This document shows positions 9,016-17,790 of a stretch of 64,000 bases of DNA, piece after piece (positions within the stretch are counted from its first letter, which is position 1; each line of letters opens with the position of its first letter). The stretch comes from an uncultured Bacteroidales bacterium (lineage in GTDB: Bacteria; Bacteroidota; Bacteroidia; Bacteroidales; Paludibacteraceae). The translations under genes and the position numbers were made by a program. The notes beneath the pieces are model-generated. The model had not been told where the DNA came from. It worked only from the letters and a program-made list of their open reading frames with translations, and made no database searches. The stretch covers positions 65,384 through 129,383 of the forward strand of contig CADCCH010000005.1 in NCBI GenBank assembly GCA_902799875.1. Reading direction: 5' to 3'.

Positions 9016-9945
9016 TTACAAACTCTTGATATACTTATCCGCTTCGATAGCCGCTTTTGCTCCAGAACCTGCAGCTACAATCGCCTGACGGTAGTGGGGA
9101 TCGGCACAATCACCTGCAGCAAAAACACCCGGCACGTTAGTACGCGGACTGTCTCCGTCCACGATAATATACCCCTCGGCATCCCGATTCAGATAGTCCT
9201 TAAACAAGTCCGTATTGGGATGATGACCGATTGCCAAGAAGAATCCGTCAATAGCGATATGACGCATTTCTTCGTCCGGCTCGCCTTTGCGGTAGATCAG
9301 ATCTGCACCTTGAACCTTACCCTCTCCCGTCAATTGAAGGGTGTTATGCTCAAAGAGCACCTCGATCTTCGGATTGTTGAGTACACGTTGCTGCATGATT
9401 TCCGAGGCACGAAGGAATGGCTTGCGAACAATCATATACACTTTCTCGCAGAGTCCCGCCAGATAATTCGCTTCCTCGCACGCCGTATCACCGCCACCGA
9501 CGACCGCAACTGTTTTCTTGCGATAGAAGAAACCGTCGCAGGTCGCACACGCGCTTACTCCACGACCGCGGTAGGTTCGCTCGGACTCCAGTCCCAAATA
9601 ACGAGCCGAAGCACCCGTAGCCACAATAACAGCATCTGCCTCATACTCGATCTCATCTTCTACAATGACCTTTTTAGGACTCACGGAGAAATCTACTTTA
9701 GTCACGATTCCGGACACAAACTGCGTTCCGAAACGCTCTGCCTGACGACGCATATCGTCCATCATCGTAAACGGTTCTACGCCATCCGGATACCCCGGAA
9801 AATTCTCCACTTCGGTGGTAGTAGTGAGTTGTCCGCCGAGTTGCGGACCCTCAATCAACACCGGCTCCAGGTTCGCACGACTCGCATAGATAGCCGCCGT
9901 ATAACCTGCCGGACCTGAACCTATTATCAAACATTTAACTCTCAT
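9016..9945 (-). CDS. trxB: Thioredoxin reductase
   Basis: An NADPH- and FAD-dependent oxidoreductase of 309 residues that reduces thioredoxin. FAD-binding GSGPAGYTAAIYASRA lies at the N-terminus, the redox-active pair is ACATCDGFF, NADPH-binding VVGGGDTACEEA follows, and the C-terminal FAD motif is VFAAGDC. The start overlaps the stop of the LolA-like gene by 4 nt (ATGA), indicating co-translation. Confidence 0.96.
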   Translation of the reverse strand: MRVKCLIIGSGPAGYTAAIYASRANLEPVLIEGPQLGGQLTTTTEVENFPGYPDGVEPFTMMDDMRRQAERFGTQFVSGIVTKVDFSVSPKKVIVEDEIEYEADAVIVATGASARYLGLESERTYRGRGVSACATCDGFFYRKKTVAVVGGGDTACEEANYLAGLCEKVYMIVRKPFLRASEIMQQRVLNNPKIEVLFEHNTLQLTGEGKVQGADLIYRKGEPDEEMRHIAIDGFFLAIGHHPNTDLFKDYLNRDAEGYIIVDGDSPRTNVPGVFAAGDCADPHYRQAIVAAGSGAKAAIEADKYIKSL

Positions 9946-10499
9946 AATCGCATATCATTAATGTACGTGTCTTTCTCAGCTTTGAGCACATACTCTTGTT
10001 TTGTATCCACAAACTTCGGCTCCTTCAGTTTGAGCGTCGAAGTCTTTTTGCCTTCTTTGATCTCAACCGAAAGCGGCATCAGATCCGCTGTCCGCACTTT
10101 CAGCACGAAACGGTTGATACCGATGGATTGGTCTTTTGGCGTTAACGTAACGATGGTCTGTTCACCACTCTCCCGTTCCACCACGTTACATACCGGAACC
10201 AACGCCTTGGCATACAACAGCGGATTCGCTTCCGTCAACTCCGCGTCCGTCGGATTGGTTAGGGTTAACTCATCCGTTTCGGGGGCGTACATATACAGCG
10301 TTTTGCCATCGTAAGCGGCTTCAATATTAAACATCTCCAAACGGAACAACTGACCATGCATCGTCAGCGAGCCCGGGAAGTTCATCGGTGCGTTCACCTC
10401 CTCTGCCACCGTAACCGTAAAGTCCGACTGCAAAGTCTTGGTCTCGAGGTTCGCCAAGAAACTCGTCAAAATCGATAATATTACTAATATTTTTGTCAT
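9942..10499 (-). CDS. LolA-like outer-membrane lipoprotein carrier
   Basis: A 185-residue exported protein (signal peptide ending near FLANLET) with the LolA-like order SDFTVTVAEE, FPGSLTMHGQLFRLEMFN, AAYDGKTLYMYAPETDELTL. LolA ferries lipoproteins across the periplasm; Bacteroidota versions are divergent, so the function is inferred from the fold-level pattern and from the consistent position after ftsK. It overlaps ftsK and trxB by 4 nt each. Confidence 0.78.
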   Translation of the reverse strand: MTKILVILSILTSFLANLETKTLQSDFTVTVAEEVNAPMNFPGSLTMHGQLFRLEMFNIEAAYDGKTLYMYAPETDELTLTNPTDAELTEANPLLYAKALVPVCNVVERESGEQTIVTLTPKDQSIGINRFVLKVRTADLMPLSVEIKEGKKTSTLKLKEPKFVDTKQEYVLKAEKDTYINDMRL

Positions 10500-13045
10500 T
10501 TAACGCCTAATTCTTCAAGCAATTTATCCAATTGATCCAAATCCGTAATCAGCACATCGCGACCTTTCGGACCCTTGTTCGGACCTACGATACCGGCTGC
10601 CTCAAGTTGGTCGGACAGTTTACCTGCTCTGTTATAACCGATCTCAAACGCACGTTGCAGACGTGATGTCGAACCCTCCTGTTTCGTTACTACGTAACGC
10701 GCTACGTCTGCAAACATCGGATCCAACCGTTTCATATCTACGCTACCCGGAGTTGCGGCTTCTCCTTCACCGCCTTCACCAACATATTCCGGCAACTGAT
10801 ACGGCTCGGAATAACGCTGCTGTTTGGCGATGTGCATCACTATCTCATCCACCTCCGGTGTATCCACAAACGCACACTGCACACGCGTGATGCTGGCGTT
10901 ACCTGCGTACAACGAGTCACCGCGACCGATGAGTTGCTCCGCACCCTTAGCATCCAAAACCGTACGACTATCAATCACACTCTGCGTTCTCAACGCGATA
11001 CGTGTCGGGATATTGGCTTTGATGACACCCGTCACGATATTGACGGACGGACGTTGGGTTGCCAGAATCATGTGCATACCTACCGCGCGGGCTTTCTGCG
11101 TGATACGGGCAATCGGGGTCTCCACCTGCTTGCCTGCCTGCATGATAAAATCACCGTACTCATCGATGATAATCACGATATAGGGCAGGTACTGATGATG
11201 CAGGCTGTCCGCTACCAACTTGTTCGGATTCAGACGACGACGCACGAACTTATCATTGTAATCTTCCAGATTTCGCACACCCGCGTCCATCAGCAGTTTG
11301 TATCGGTTCTCCATCTCGATGACGAGCGAGTTCAGGGTATTAATCACCCTGTCGCATTCGGTAATGACGATCTGCTCGGGATCGGTGTCCGGCATCGCTG
11401 CCAGGTAATGTTTCAACAGCGGTTTATACGGGGCAAACTCCACCATCTTCGGATCCACCATCACCAACTTCAACTCCGCCGGATGTTTCTTGTACAGCAA
11501 CGAAGTGATAATCGCATTGATCGCCACGGACTTACCCGTACCCGTTGCACCTGCCACAAGTAAGTGCGGGGTCTTTGCCAAATCGAACATAAACACTTCG
11601 TTCGTGATCGTACGACCGTAGGCAATCGGCAACTTCATCTTCTGCTCCTCCTGGAAACGCTTGGACGCAATCACCGAGTGCATGGAAACGACCTGCGGCT
11701 TCTCGTTCGGCACCTCGATACCAATCGTACCCTTACCCGGCATCGGTGCGATGATACGAATACCCGTCGCACTCAAACTCATCATGATATCGTTCTCCAG
11801 TGCTTGAATCTTCGCTACGCGGATACCTGCTTTGGGCACTATTTCATAGAGCGTTACGGTCGGTCCGACCGTTGCTTTGATACTATCAATTTCTATGCCA
11901 TAGTTACGCAAAGTCGTCACAATACGTGCTCCATTCGCCCGTTGCTCTTCCTCGTCGATCACCGGCGCCGCCTCGTTGTCATAGACCTTCAGCAGGTTCA
12001 TACTGGGGAACTTATAGAACTCCAGATCTTTCTTCGGATCGTACGGACCGAGTTTCTCCAGCAACTTGTCCGGATCTTTCGTATAGAGTTCATCCTCTAC
12101 CACATCCTCGATCTCCAATTCAGCATCTTTCTTCTCTTCGGGCTCTTCCACAGGAAGAGGCTCGTCGCCCAGCGGCTCTTGTTCCTCATCCAGTACCGGT
12201 TCTTCTACAACCGGCTCCGGCTCTTCCTCCTGAATTGGATCGATGGTTAATTCGATCTCATTCTCAGGCTTTTCCCGCTCTTCCTGCATCTCCGGCTCTA
12301 CGGGGATGTCGATGGTTAACTTCTCTGAGGGCTCACTAGTCTCATTAGGAATCCTAGGCTCCCTAGATTTCCTAGAAAAGAGGTTTGCCACCCACGCTCC
12401 AAACGCCTTGCACCGGTCGATAAAACGCGGATCGGTAACGATCAAAAAGATTACCAGCAGTGCCAGCAAAATCAAAATTACTCCTGTTGTGTTAACATAA
12501 CTGACTAACCAACGCGCAGCGGCTTCACCAAACGCACCGCCCCAACGGAAAACACCCATCTGGTGTGTCATGTTATGTGCAAAACCCAACACCACAGAAC
12601 CCCAGAGCACCCAGAACGACCCTCCGCAGAACAGCAGCACCCCGCGAATCTCCTTCAACACATGCATCATCCGCAGAGCATAGATCGTCAACATGAACAC
12701 CAGCAGAATACTGACAAAACCAAAACTACCGTCTATCATGAAACGCGCCAACATCGCACCCGGCAAACCGAGCATGTTCTTAATCGCCTCACGATTAGCC
12801 AAACGTCCCGCACGGTCCAAGGTCAGGATATCCTGATCGTACGTGCCGGTGAAAAGAAAACTGACATAGGACAGCAACGCAATCACGGAGAACAACAGCA
12901 GCAAAATGCCAACTACCATTCGCGTCTCACGCGCCGTAAAGAATCGCTTCAGCGACTCCCAAAAACTACCTTTCTCAACGCGTATCGCCCGTTCGTTCGA
13001 ACGATCCTCCGCTATATTTTTTGATTTAGATACAGTTCTGGGCAT
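10496..13045 (-). CDS. ftsK: FtsK/SpoIIIE DNA translocase
   Basis: An 849-residue chromosome-segregation motor acting at the division septum. Four membrane segments lie within residues 35-210, followed by an acidic, proline-rich linker (about 220-340), the motor with Walker A VAGATGTGKSVA and Walker B-type IIIDEYGDFI, and a C-terminal winged-helix gamma domain (STSRLQRAFEIGYNRAGKL) that in the family reads polar DNA motifs. The linker contains a degenerate nine-base tandem repeat. It is the first gene of the operon and starts 19 nt from a TATCTTTG -7 box. Confidence 0.95.
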   Translation of the reverse strand: MPRTVSKSKNIAEDRSNERAIRVEKGSFWESLKRFFTARETRMVVGILLLLFSVIALLSYVSFLFTGTYDQDILTLDRAGRLANREAIKNMLGLPGAMLARFMIDGSFGFVSILLVFMLTIYALRMMHVLKEIRGVLLFCGGSFWVLWGSVVLGFAHNMTHQMGVFRWGGAFGEAAARWLVSYVNTTGVILILLALLVIFLIVTDPRFIDRCKAFGAWVANLFSRKSREPRIPNETSEPSEKLTIDIPVEPEMQEEREKPENEIELTIDPIQEEEPEPVVEEPVLDEEQEPLGDEPLPVEEPEEKKDAELEIEDVVEDELYTKDPDKLLEKLGPYDPKKDLEFYKFPSMNLLKVYDNEAAPVIDEEEQRANGARIVTTLRNYGIEIDSIKATVGPTVTLYEIVPKAGIRVAKIQALENDIMMSLSATGIRIIAPMPGKGTIGIEVPNEKPQVVSMHSVIASKRFQEEQKMKLPIAYGRTITNEVFMFDLAKTPHLLVAGATGTGKSVAINAIITSLLYKKHPAELKLVMVDPKMVEFAPYKPLLKHYLAAMPDTDPEQIVITECDRVINTLNSLVIEMENRYKLLMDAGVRNLEDYNDKFVRRRLNPNKLVADSLHHQYLPYIVIIIDEYGDFIMQAGKQVETPIARITQKARAVGMHMILATQRPSVNIVTGVIKANIPTRIALRTQSVIDSRTVLDAKGAEQLIGRGDSLYAGNASITRVQCAFVDTPEVDEIVMHIAKQQRYSEPYQLPEYVGEGGEGEAATPGSVDMKRLDPMFADVARYVVTKQEGSTSRLQRAFEIGYNRAGKLSDQLEAAGIVGPNKGPKGRDVLITDLDQLDKLLEELGVK
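12331..12378 (-). repeat. Nine-base tandem repeat in the ftsK linker
   Basis: On the coding strand the units CTAGGAAAT, CTAGGGAGC, CTAGGATTC, CTAATGAGA and CTAGTGAGC follow each other in register, encoding tripeptides of the type SRK, SRE, PRI, PNE, TSE. Four CTAG tetramers fall within about 40 bp. Confidence 0.7.
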
Positions 13046-13064
13046 AATAACTCAAATTAATGTG

Positions 13065-13072
13065 CAAAGATA
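13065..13072 (-). promoter_or_regulatory. -7 box of the ftsK operon
   Basis: The minus strand carries TATCTTTG 19 nt upstream of the ftsK start. No good TTTG is seen 19-20 nt further upstream, so the -33 element is weak. Confidence 0.6.
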
Positions 13073-13164
13073 CAAATAAAAGTTGAAAGTGAAAAATGAA
13101 AAGTTTATTTTTTCGCACTTTTTGACAAAAAAGGTGTAAAAATTATAAAAATGTTCGCGCGTGC

Positions 13165-13195
13165 TTGCGTATATGAAAAAGATTTCGTATCTTTG
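13165..13195 (+). promoter_or_regulatory. Promoter of the rseC-rnf operon
   Basis: TTG (13165-13167), 20 nt, TATCTTTG (13188-13195). It diverges from the ftsK promoter about 90 bp away and is the only recognisable promoter before rnfA, so one transcript probably covers rseC-rnfBCDGEA. Confidence 0.8.
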
Positions 13196-13213
13196 CAGTC
13201 GCATTTTATGCTT

Positions 13214-13627
13214 ATGGATGAACTGATTCGACATACCGGTGTTGTAGAGAGCGTGAACGGCGAGACCGCGCACGTGCAAATCGTACAAACCAGCGCCTGC
13301 TCGGCTTGCAAAGCCCGCTCGATGTGTATGTCGTCCGAGAGTCAAACCAAAGAGATGGATGTCATCATGCTGGAGCCTATGAAAATAGGCGACAAAGTGG
13401 AGGTGGAAGTTCGCGAAAGATTGGCTTGGAAAGCCGTACTGCTCGCTTACATTCTGCCTTTTATTGTGATGATCGGTATCATCGCCATCCTCGATTTTAC
13501 CACCGATTGGTCCGAAGCGGTTGTAGGCACAATGTCCCTCTGCGGCATCGCGCTCTACTACATCGGCCTCAGCGTCTTCAAGCACCGGCTCCAGAAACAG
13601 TTTATCTTTACGGCTCGCAAAATATAA
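13214..13627 (+). CDS. RseC/MucC-family redox-linked membrane protein
   Basis: A 137-residue inner-membrane protein with the family's N-terminal cysteine cluster (SACSACKARSMC) and two transmembrane helices at about residues 70-115. RseC/MucC proteins accompany Rnf complexes and are linked to maintaining reduced Fe-S redox states. In-frame ATGs occur at 13208 and 13214; the latter leaves 18 nt after the -7 box and gives a typical MDELIRHTG start. The gene opens the Rnf operon, 22 nt before rnfB. Confidence 0.85.
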   Translation: MDELIRHTGVVESVNGETAHVQIVQTSACSACKARSMCMSSESQTKEMDVIMLEPMKIGDKVEVEVRERLAWKAVLLAYILPFIVMIGIIAILDFTTDWSEAVVGTMSLCGIALYYIGLSVFKHRLQKQFIFTARKI

Positions 13628-13649
13628 ATAACTTTAAATAACAAACGAC

Positions 13650-14057
13650 ATGAATTTAATTCTGATTTCTATGGGAGTACTTGGCGTGATTGCCTTCCTG
13701 GCGGCTTGTCTGCTGTACGTGGTCAGCCTGTACTTCAAAGTGGAAGAAGATCCGCGCATTGACCTCGTGACCGCTGCGTTACCGGGTGCTAACTGCGGCG
13801 GATGCGGATTTGCCGGTTGCCGTAACTTTGCGGAAGCCTGTGTCAAGGCTAACGGTATCGACGGCTTAGCTTGTCCGGTAGGCGGAGAACCGACGATGGA
13901 ACAAGTCAAACTCATTCTCGTCCCAGCAGACGAGGCTGCGGCTGCACCTGCTGCCGAAGGAGAGAAGCAAAAAGGCTTTGACCCTGTTATTGCAGAGAAA
14001 ATCAAAGCGATATCGACACCGAGAGCTGTCTTCCCGCTGGCATTAGGTATTAAATGA
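13650..14057 (+). CDS. rnfB: RnfB, shortened: only the anchor and Fe-S domain
   Basis: RnfB normally passes electrons from ferredoxin through several [4Fe-4S] clusters into the Rnf ion pump. This 135-residue version keeps the membrane anchor (residues 1-25) and the first Fe-S domain (NCGGCGFAGCRNFAEACVKA, then a Cys in LACPVGG), then an Ala/Glu-rich linker, and ends at PLALGIK. The usual C-terminal half, with its CxxCxxCxxxC clusters and about 150 further residues, is absent, and nothing resembling it lies before rnfC. The stop is followed by a stop/start-rich spacer. It may be a genuine short form or the result of an old deletion; all other Rnf genes look intact. Confidence 0.85.
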   Translation: MNLILISMGVLGVIAFLAACLLYVVSLYFKVEEDPRIDLVTAALPGANCGGCGFAGCRNFAEACVKANGIDGLACPVGGEPTMEQVKLILVPADEAAAAPAAEGEKQKGFDPVIAEKIKAISTPRAVFPLALGIK

Positions 14058-14079
14058 CCAAATGGTAAATGGAATTATG
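14053..14079 (+). repeat. TAAATG-type spacer between rnfB and rnfC
   Basis: The junction reads as alternating stop and start triplets (TAAATGACC, AAATGGTAAATGG, then the rnfC ATG). The same kind of spacer recurs before rnfA and before the DUF4491 gene. Confidence 0.6.
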
Positions 14080-15432
14080 AGAACATTTAAAATAGGCGGA
14101 GTTCATCCGCAGGACAACAAACAATTCTCCGCACACCAGCCTATCACGGAGTGCCCGCTGCCTAAGCAAGCTATCATTCCGCTCGTGCAACATATCGGTG
14201 CACCGGCGCAGGCTGTAGTGGAAGTCGGAGCGAAAGTAAAAGTAGGCGAATTACTGGCTAAAGCCGGTGGATTCGTAAGTGCGAACATCTGTTCGCCGGT
14301 TAGTGGAACGGTCGCTAAGATCGGTGATTGGACCGACGCATGGGGCGCACCGGGTCAGGCTATCTTCATCGACGTACAAGGCGACGAGTGGTTGCCGGAG
14401 ATCGATCGCAGTGCCGACCTCATCCGTTCGTGTACCCTCGAGCCCAAAGCCATCATCGACAAGATCGCGGCTGCAGGTATCGTAGGTCTCGGTGGCGCTT
14501 GTTTCCCGACACACGTCAAGCTCCTTCCCCCTCCGGGTAAGAAAGCCGAAGTGCTCATCGTCAACGGCGTAGAGTGCGAACCGTATCTCACCTGTGACCA
14601 CCAACTCATGATGGAGCATGGCGAAGAGATCATCATCGGTATCGAGATCCTCAAACGTGCGCTTGGCGTGGACCGCGCTATCATCGGCATTGAGAACAAT
14701 AAGAAAGATGCCATCGAGCACATGACCAAGTTGGCGCACAGCAAACTGGGCATCGATGTTATTCCTCTCAAACTCAAATACCCACAGGGCGGTGAGAAAC
14801 AACTCATCGACGCTTGTATCGGTCGTCAGGTTCCTTCGGGTGCGCTGCCTATCGAAGTGGGTGCGGTGGTAGATAACGTAGCTACCATCTATGCTGTTTA
14901 TGAGGCAGTTCAGAAGAACAAACCGCTCATCAGCCGCGTTATGACCGTCACGGGTAAGAAAGTCCTCAAACCGGGTAACTACTCCGTTCGTTTCGGTACT
15001 CCGATCGAGGAGGTCATCGCCCTCGCAGGTGGTGTACCGGTAGATACCGGTAAGATCATTGGCGGTGGTCCGATGATGGGTCGCGCGATGGATCATATCG
15101 AGAACATGCCGGCTAACAAACGCCTCAGCGGTCTGCTCTTCTTGCCCGAAGCAGAGTCCATTCGTCCGGAGGAAGAGAACTGTATCCGTTGCGGTAAGTG
15201 CGTTCAGGCTTGCCCGATGGGTCTCGAACCCTATCTGCTCCAGCGAATGAGCCAACTCGAGATGTGGGAAGACTGCGAGAAACATGACGTCATGGACTGC
15301 ATCGACTGCGGTTGTTGCGTCTTCACTTGTCCTGCACATCGTCGTCTGCTCGACGGTATCCGTCCTGCCAAAGCAAAGGTCGGAGCTATCCTCCGTGAAC
15401 GTGCCGCTGCTGCCGCTGCCGAGAAAAAATAA
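14077..15432 (+). CDS. rnfC: RnfC, NADH/electron-bifurcating subunit
   Basis: A 451-residue peripheral subunit of the Rnf ferredoxin:NAD+ oxidoreductase. An N-terminal barrel-sandwich-like region (FVSANICSPVSGTVAKIG) is followed by a Complex I 51-kDa-like FMN/NADH domain (GLGGACFPTHVK, GVECEPYLTCDH) and two [4Fe-4S] motifs near the C-terminus (CIRCGKCVQACP and CIDCGCCVFTCP). ATG 14077 is preferred over 14062 because MRTFKIGGVHP matches the family N-terminus and the upstream codons fall in the repeat spacer. Confidence 0.95.
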   Translation: MRTFKIGGVHPQDNKQFSAHQPITECPLPKQAIIPLVQHIGAPAQAVVEVGAKVKVGELLAKAGGFVSANICSPVSGTVAKIGDWTDAWGAPGQAIFIDVQGDEWLPEIDRSADLIRSCTLEPKAIIDKIAAAGIVGLGGACFPTHVKLLPPPGKKAEVLIVNGVECEPYLTCDHQLMMEHGEEIIIGIEILKRALGVDRAIIGIENNKKDAIEHMTKLAHSKLGIDVIPLKLKYPQGGEKQLIDACIGRQVPSGALPIEVGAVVDNVATIYAVYEAVQKNKPLISRVMTVTGKKVLKPGNYSVRFGTPIEEVIALAGGVPVDTGKIIGGGPMMGRAMDHIENMPANKRLSGLLFLPEAESIRPEEENCIRCGKCVQACPMGLEPYLLQRMSQLEMWEDCEKHDVMDCIDCGCCVFTCPAHRRLLDGIRPAKAKVGAILRERAAAAAAEKK

Positions 15433-15494
15433 GTAAATTTGAAGTAATCGTTTTAGGTTACTAAATAAGAAATCATAAATCAAAAATCATAGAT

Positions 15495-16499
15495 ATGAAG
15501 AATTTCATAGTTGCTCCGGCTCCGCACGCCCACAGTGGTGATACCGTCCGCCGGAATATGCTTTTGGTCATTCTCGCTTTGATGCCTGCTTACGCAGTAG
15601 CAGTAGTGGAGTTTGGCTGGGGCGCATTGATCACGGCTGCCATCTCGGTTCTCGCATGTATCTGCACCGAGTACGTCATCAGCCGTTATGTGCTCAAAGA
15701 GCAACGTCAGACCATCGGAGACCTCTCGGCCGTCCTCACCGGTCTGCTGCTCGCTTTCAACCTTCCTTCTACCATCGATTGGTGGATCGTTATTATCGGT
15801 GCCGTAGTAGCTATCGGTATTGGAAAGATGACTTTCGGCGGTCTGGGTCAGAACCCCTTCAACCCCGCTCTCGTAGGTCGTGTCTTCCTGCTTATCTCTT
15901 TCCCTGCTCAGATGACCACTTGGCCGACGCCGCAAGGCTTCAACGGCGCGTATGTGGACGCTGAGACAGGCGCTACCCCGCTCTATTATCTCAAGCACAT
16001 CGTCAAAGCCGGTGATTCATCCGTCATTGACCAGCTGCCGTCTCTCATGGACTCGTTCCTGGGCGTCATGGGCGGTTCGCTCGGTGAGGTCAGCGCTGCT
16101 GCGCTGCTCATCGGAGGTATCCTCCTCATCTGCTGCCGCGTCATCACCTGGCACATCCCTGTAGCCATCCTCGGTACCGTAGCTTGCTTCTGCGCTTGCA
16201 CTGGTCTCGCCGGTGCGCTGCCTGAGGGACTTGACACCTGCCATTATATCGGTTACGAACTCCTCTCCGGAGGTCTGATGCTCGGTGCATTCTTCATGGC
16301 AACCGACTACGTCACCAGCCCGATGAGCGCGTGGGGAAAGATCATCTTCGGTATCGGTATCGGATTCATCGTGATGGTCATCCGTACGTGGGGTAACTAC
16401 CCCGAAGGTATGTCCTTCGCTATCCTGATCATGAACGCTTGCGTTCCATTGTTGAACAAGATTCGTCCGCAACGTTTCGGCGAGCCGAAAAAAGCATAA
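15495..16499 (+). CDS. rnfD: RnfD, membrane flavoprotein subunit
   Basis: A 334-residue integral membrane subunit related to NqrB. The covalent FMN site is visible as ETGATPLYYL with Thr161. About nine hydrophobic helices surround it, including the conserved GGLGQNPFNPALVGR loop. It is preceded by a 62-nt spacer without a recognisable promoter and followed 12 nt later by rnfG with a good ribosome-binding stretch (aaggagg). Confidence 0.95.
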   Translation: MKNFIVAPAPHAHSGDTVRRNMLLVILALMPAYAVAVVEFGWGALITAAISVLACICTEYVISRYVLKEQRQTIGDLSAVLTGLLLAFNLPSTIDWWIVIIGAVVAIGIGKMTFGGLGQNPFNPALVGRVFLLISFPAQMTTWPTPQGFNGAYVDAETGATPLYYLKHIVKAGDSSVIDQLPSLMDSFLGVMGGSLGEVSAAALLIGGILLICCRVITWHIPVAILGTVACFCACTGLAGALPEGLDTCHYIGYELLSGGLMLGAFFMATDYVTSPMSAWGKIIFGIGIGFIVMVIRTWGNYPEGMSFAILIMNACVPLLNKIRPQRFGEPKKA

Positions 16500-16511
16500 G
16501 GAGGCACAACT

Positions 16512-17162
16512 ATGGCAAAATTAGAAAGTACATTCAAGAACATGGTACTCTCCCTGGTTATCATCGCTATGGTAGCCGCAGGAGCTCTGGCAGGCGTTTA
16601 CGCTGTCACCGAAGCCACCATCGCTAAACAAGAGGCTCAGAAACAGCAGGCCGCTATCCTCGCTGTGCTTCCGGAGGGCTGCTCTATCGCAGAACCCGAG
16701 CAGGCAGAGGGGCTGACCATCTACAAAGCCTTCATCAACGACGAATGGGTAGCTACCGCGGTAGAGACCTCTGAAGTCGGTTTCGACGGCCCGCAAGTAA
16801 TCATGGTGGGCTTAGGCAAAGAAGGCGAAGTGCTCGACTACGTCGTTCTCAAGCAAACAGAGACTCCGGGTCTGGGTGCACATATCGACCACTGGTTTAA
16901 GGACGCTGTCGGCAACCGCTCTATCATCGGTAAGAAAGCCGGCGCACTGGCTGTCAACAAAGATGGCGGAGACGTAGATGCTATCACCGCTGCTACCATC
17001 TCCAGCCGCGCATTCCTGAAAGCTGTCAACAAAGCGTACGCAGCTATCGCTGCTCAGCCCGTTGAGGCAGCTTCCGGCGCAAGCCAACTGCAAGGTGCAG
17101 AACCGGTAGCAGAGCAACCCGCTGAAGTAACTGAAGTACAACCCGCAGAAAAGGAGGAATAA
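16512..17162 (+). CDS. rnfG: RnfG, periplasmic FMN-binding subunit
   Basis: A 216-residue single-span protein with an FMN-binding domain facing the periplasm. TM at residues 15-35. The S/T-G-A-T-type covalent flavin motif appears as ITAATIS around Thr162, with Ala in place of the usual Gly. The C-terminal 25 residues are a Glu/Pro/Ala tail (EPVAEQPAEV) without a known role. rnfE follows after 2 nt. Confidence 0.93.
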   Translation: MAKLESTFKNMVLSLVIIAMVAAGALAGVYAVTEATIAKQEAQKQQAAILAVLPEGCSIAEPEQAEGLTIYKAFINDEWVATAVETSEVGFDGPQVIMVGLGKEGEVLDYVVLKQTETPGLGAHIDHWFKDAVGNRSIIGKKAGALAVNKDGGDVDAITAATISSRAFLKAVNKAYAAIAAQPVEAASGASQLQGAEPVAEQPAEVTEVQPAEKEE

Positions 17163-17164
17163 TT

Positions 17165-17752
17165 ATGAGTAACGCAATGAAAACATTGACCAACGGTATT
17201 CTCAAGGAGAATCCTACTTTTGCGTTGGTTCTCGGTATGTGCCCTACGCTGGCTACTACCACCAGTGCCGTTAACGGTATGTCCATGGGCTTGGCTACGC
17301 TCTTCGTGCTCGTTTGCTCGAACGTAGTAATCTCGCTCCTCAAGAATCTCATCCCGGATAAAGTACGTATCCCGGCGTTCATCGTAGTCATCGCTACGTT
17401 CGTGACGATGGTACAACTTGTCATGCAGGCTTACCTGCCGGCTATCTACGATGTGCTGGGTCTCTTCATCCCGCTGATCGTAGTGAACTGTATCGTGCTC
17501 GGCCGTGCAGAGGCATTTGCAGCTAAGAACACCGTTGGTCTCTCCGCATTGGACGGACTGGGAATGGGTCTCGGTTTTACCCTCTCTCTCACCGTGCTGG
17601 GCGTCATCCGTGAGTTCTTAGGTGCAGGTACTGTCTTCGGTTTCCAACTCTACAGCAGCCAGTTCGCAGCGCTGATCTTCGTACTCGCTCCGGGTGCGTT
17701 CATCTGTCTCGCCTACCTCATGGCGGCTGTCAACAAACTGCAGAAGAAGTAA
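17165..17752 (+). CDS. rnfE: RnfE, membrane subunit
   Basis: A 195-residue six-helix membrane protein related to NqrD. Diagnostic segments are NPTFALVLGMCPTLA near the start and PLIVVNCIVLGRAEAFA in the middle; the paired half-channel helices with central cysteines form the membrane Fe-S site with RnfA in the family. Its stop TAA is embedded in a TAAATG repeat leading to rnfA. Confidence 0.95.
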   Translation: MSNAMKTLTNGILKENPTFALVLGMCPTLATTTSAVNGMSMGLATLFVLVCSNVVISLLKNLIPDKVRIPAFIVVIATFVTMVQLVMQAYLPAIYDVLGLFIPLIVVNCIVLGRAEAFAAKNTVGLSALDGLGMGLGFTLSLTVLGVIREFLGAGTVFGFQLYSSQFAALIFVLAPGAFICLAYLMAAVNKLQKK

Positions 17753-17790
17753 ATGACCAAATTGTAAATGATTAAATTGTAAATAACTTT
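17750..17790 (+). repeat. TAAATG-type spacer between rnfE and rnfA
   Basis: Beginning at the rnfE stop codon, the 38-nt gap is a run of TAAATGACC, TGTAAATGATT and TGTAAATAAC units that ends at the rnfA ATG. It has no hairpin and no promoter. Confidence 0.65.

Noticed and set aside
14053..14079. A frameshift hiding the missing RnfB C-terminus
   Set aside because: No frame between 13.9 and 14.08 kb encodes CxxCxxCxxxC clusters, and rnfC begins immediately, so a simple frameshift cannot explain the short RnfB.
14251..15483. A 410-codon open frame on the minus strand opposite rnfC
   Set aside because: Antisense shadow of rnfC; composition is unnatural (Thr/Asp/Arg-rich) and it has no ribosome site or promoter.
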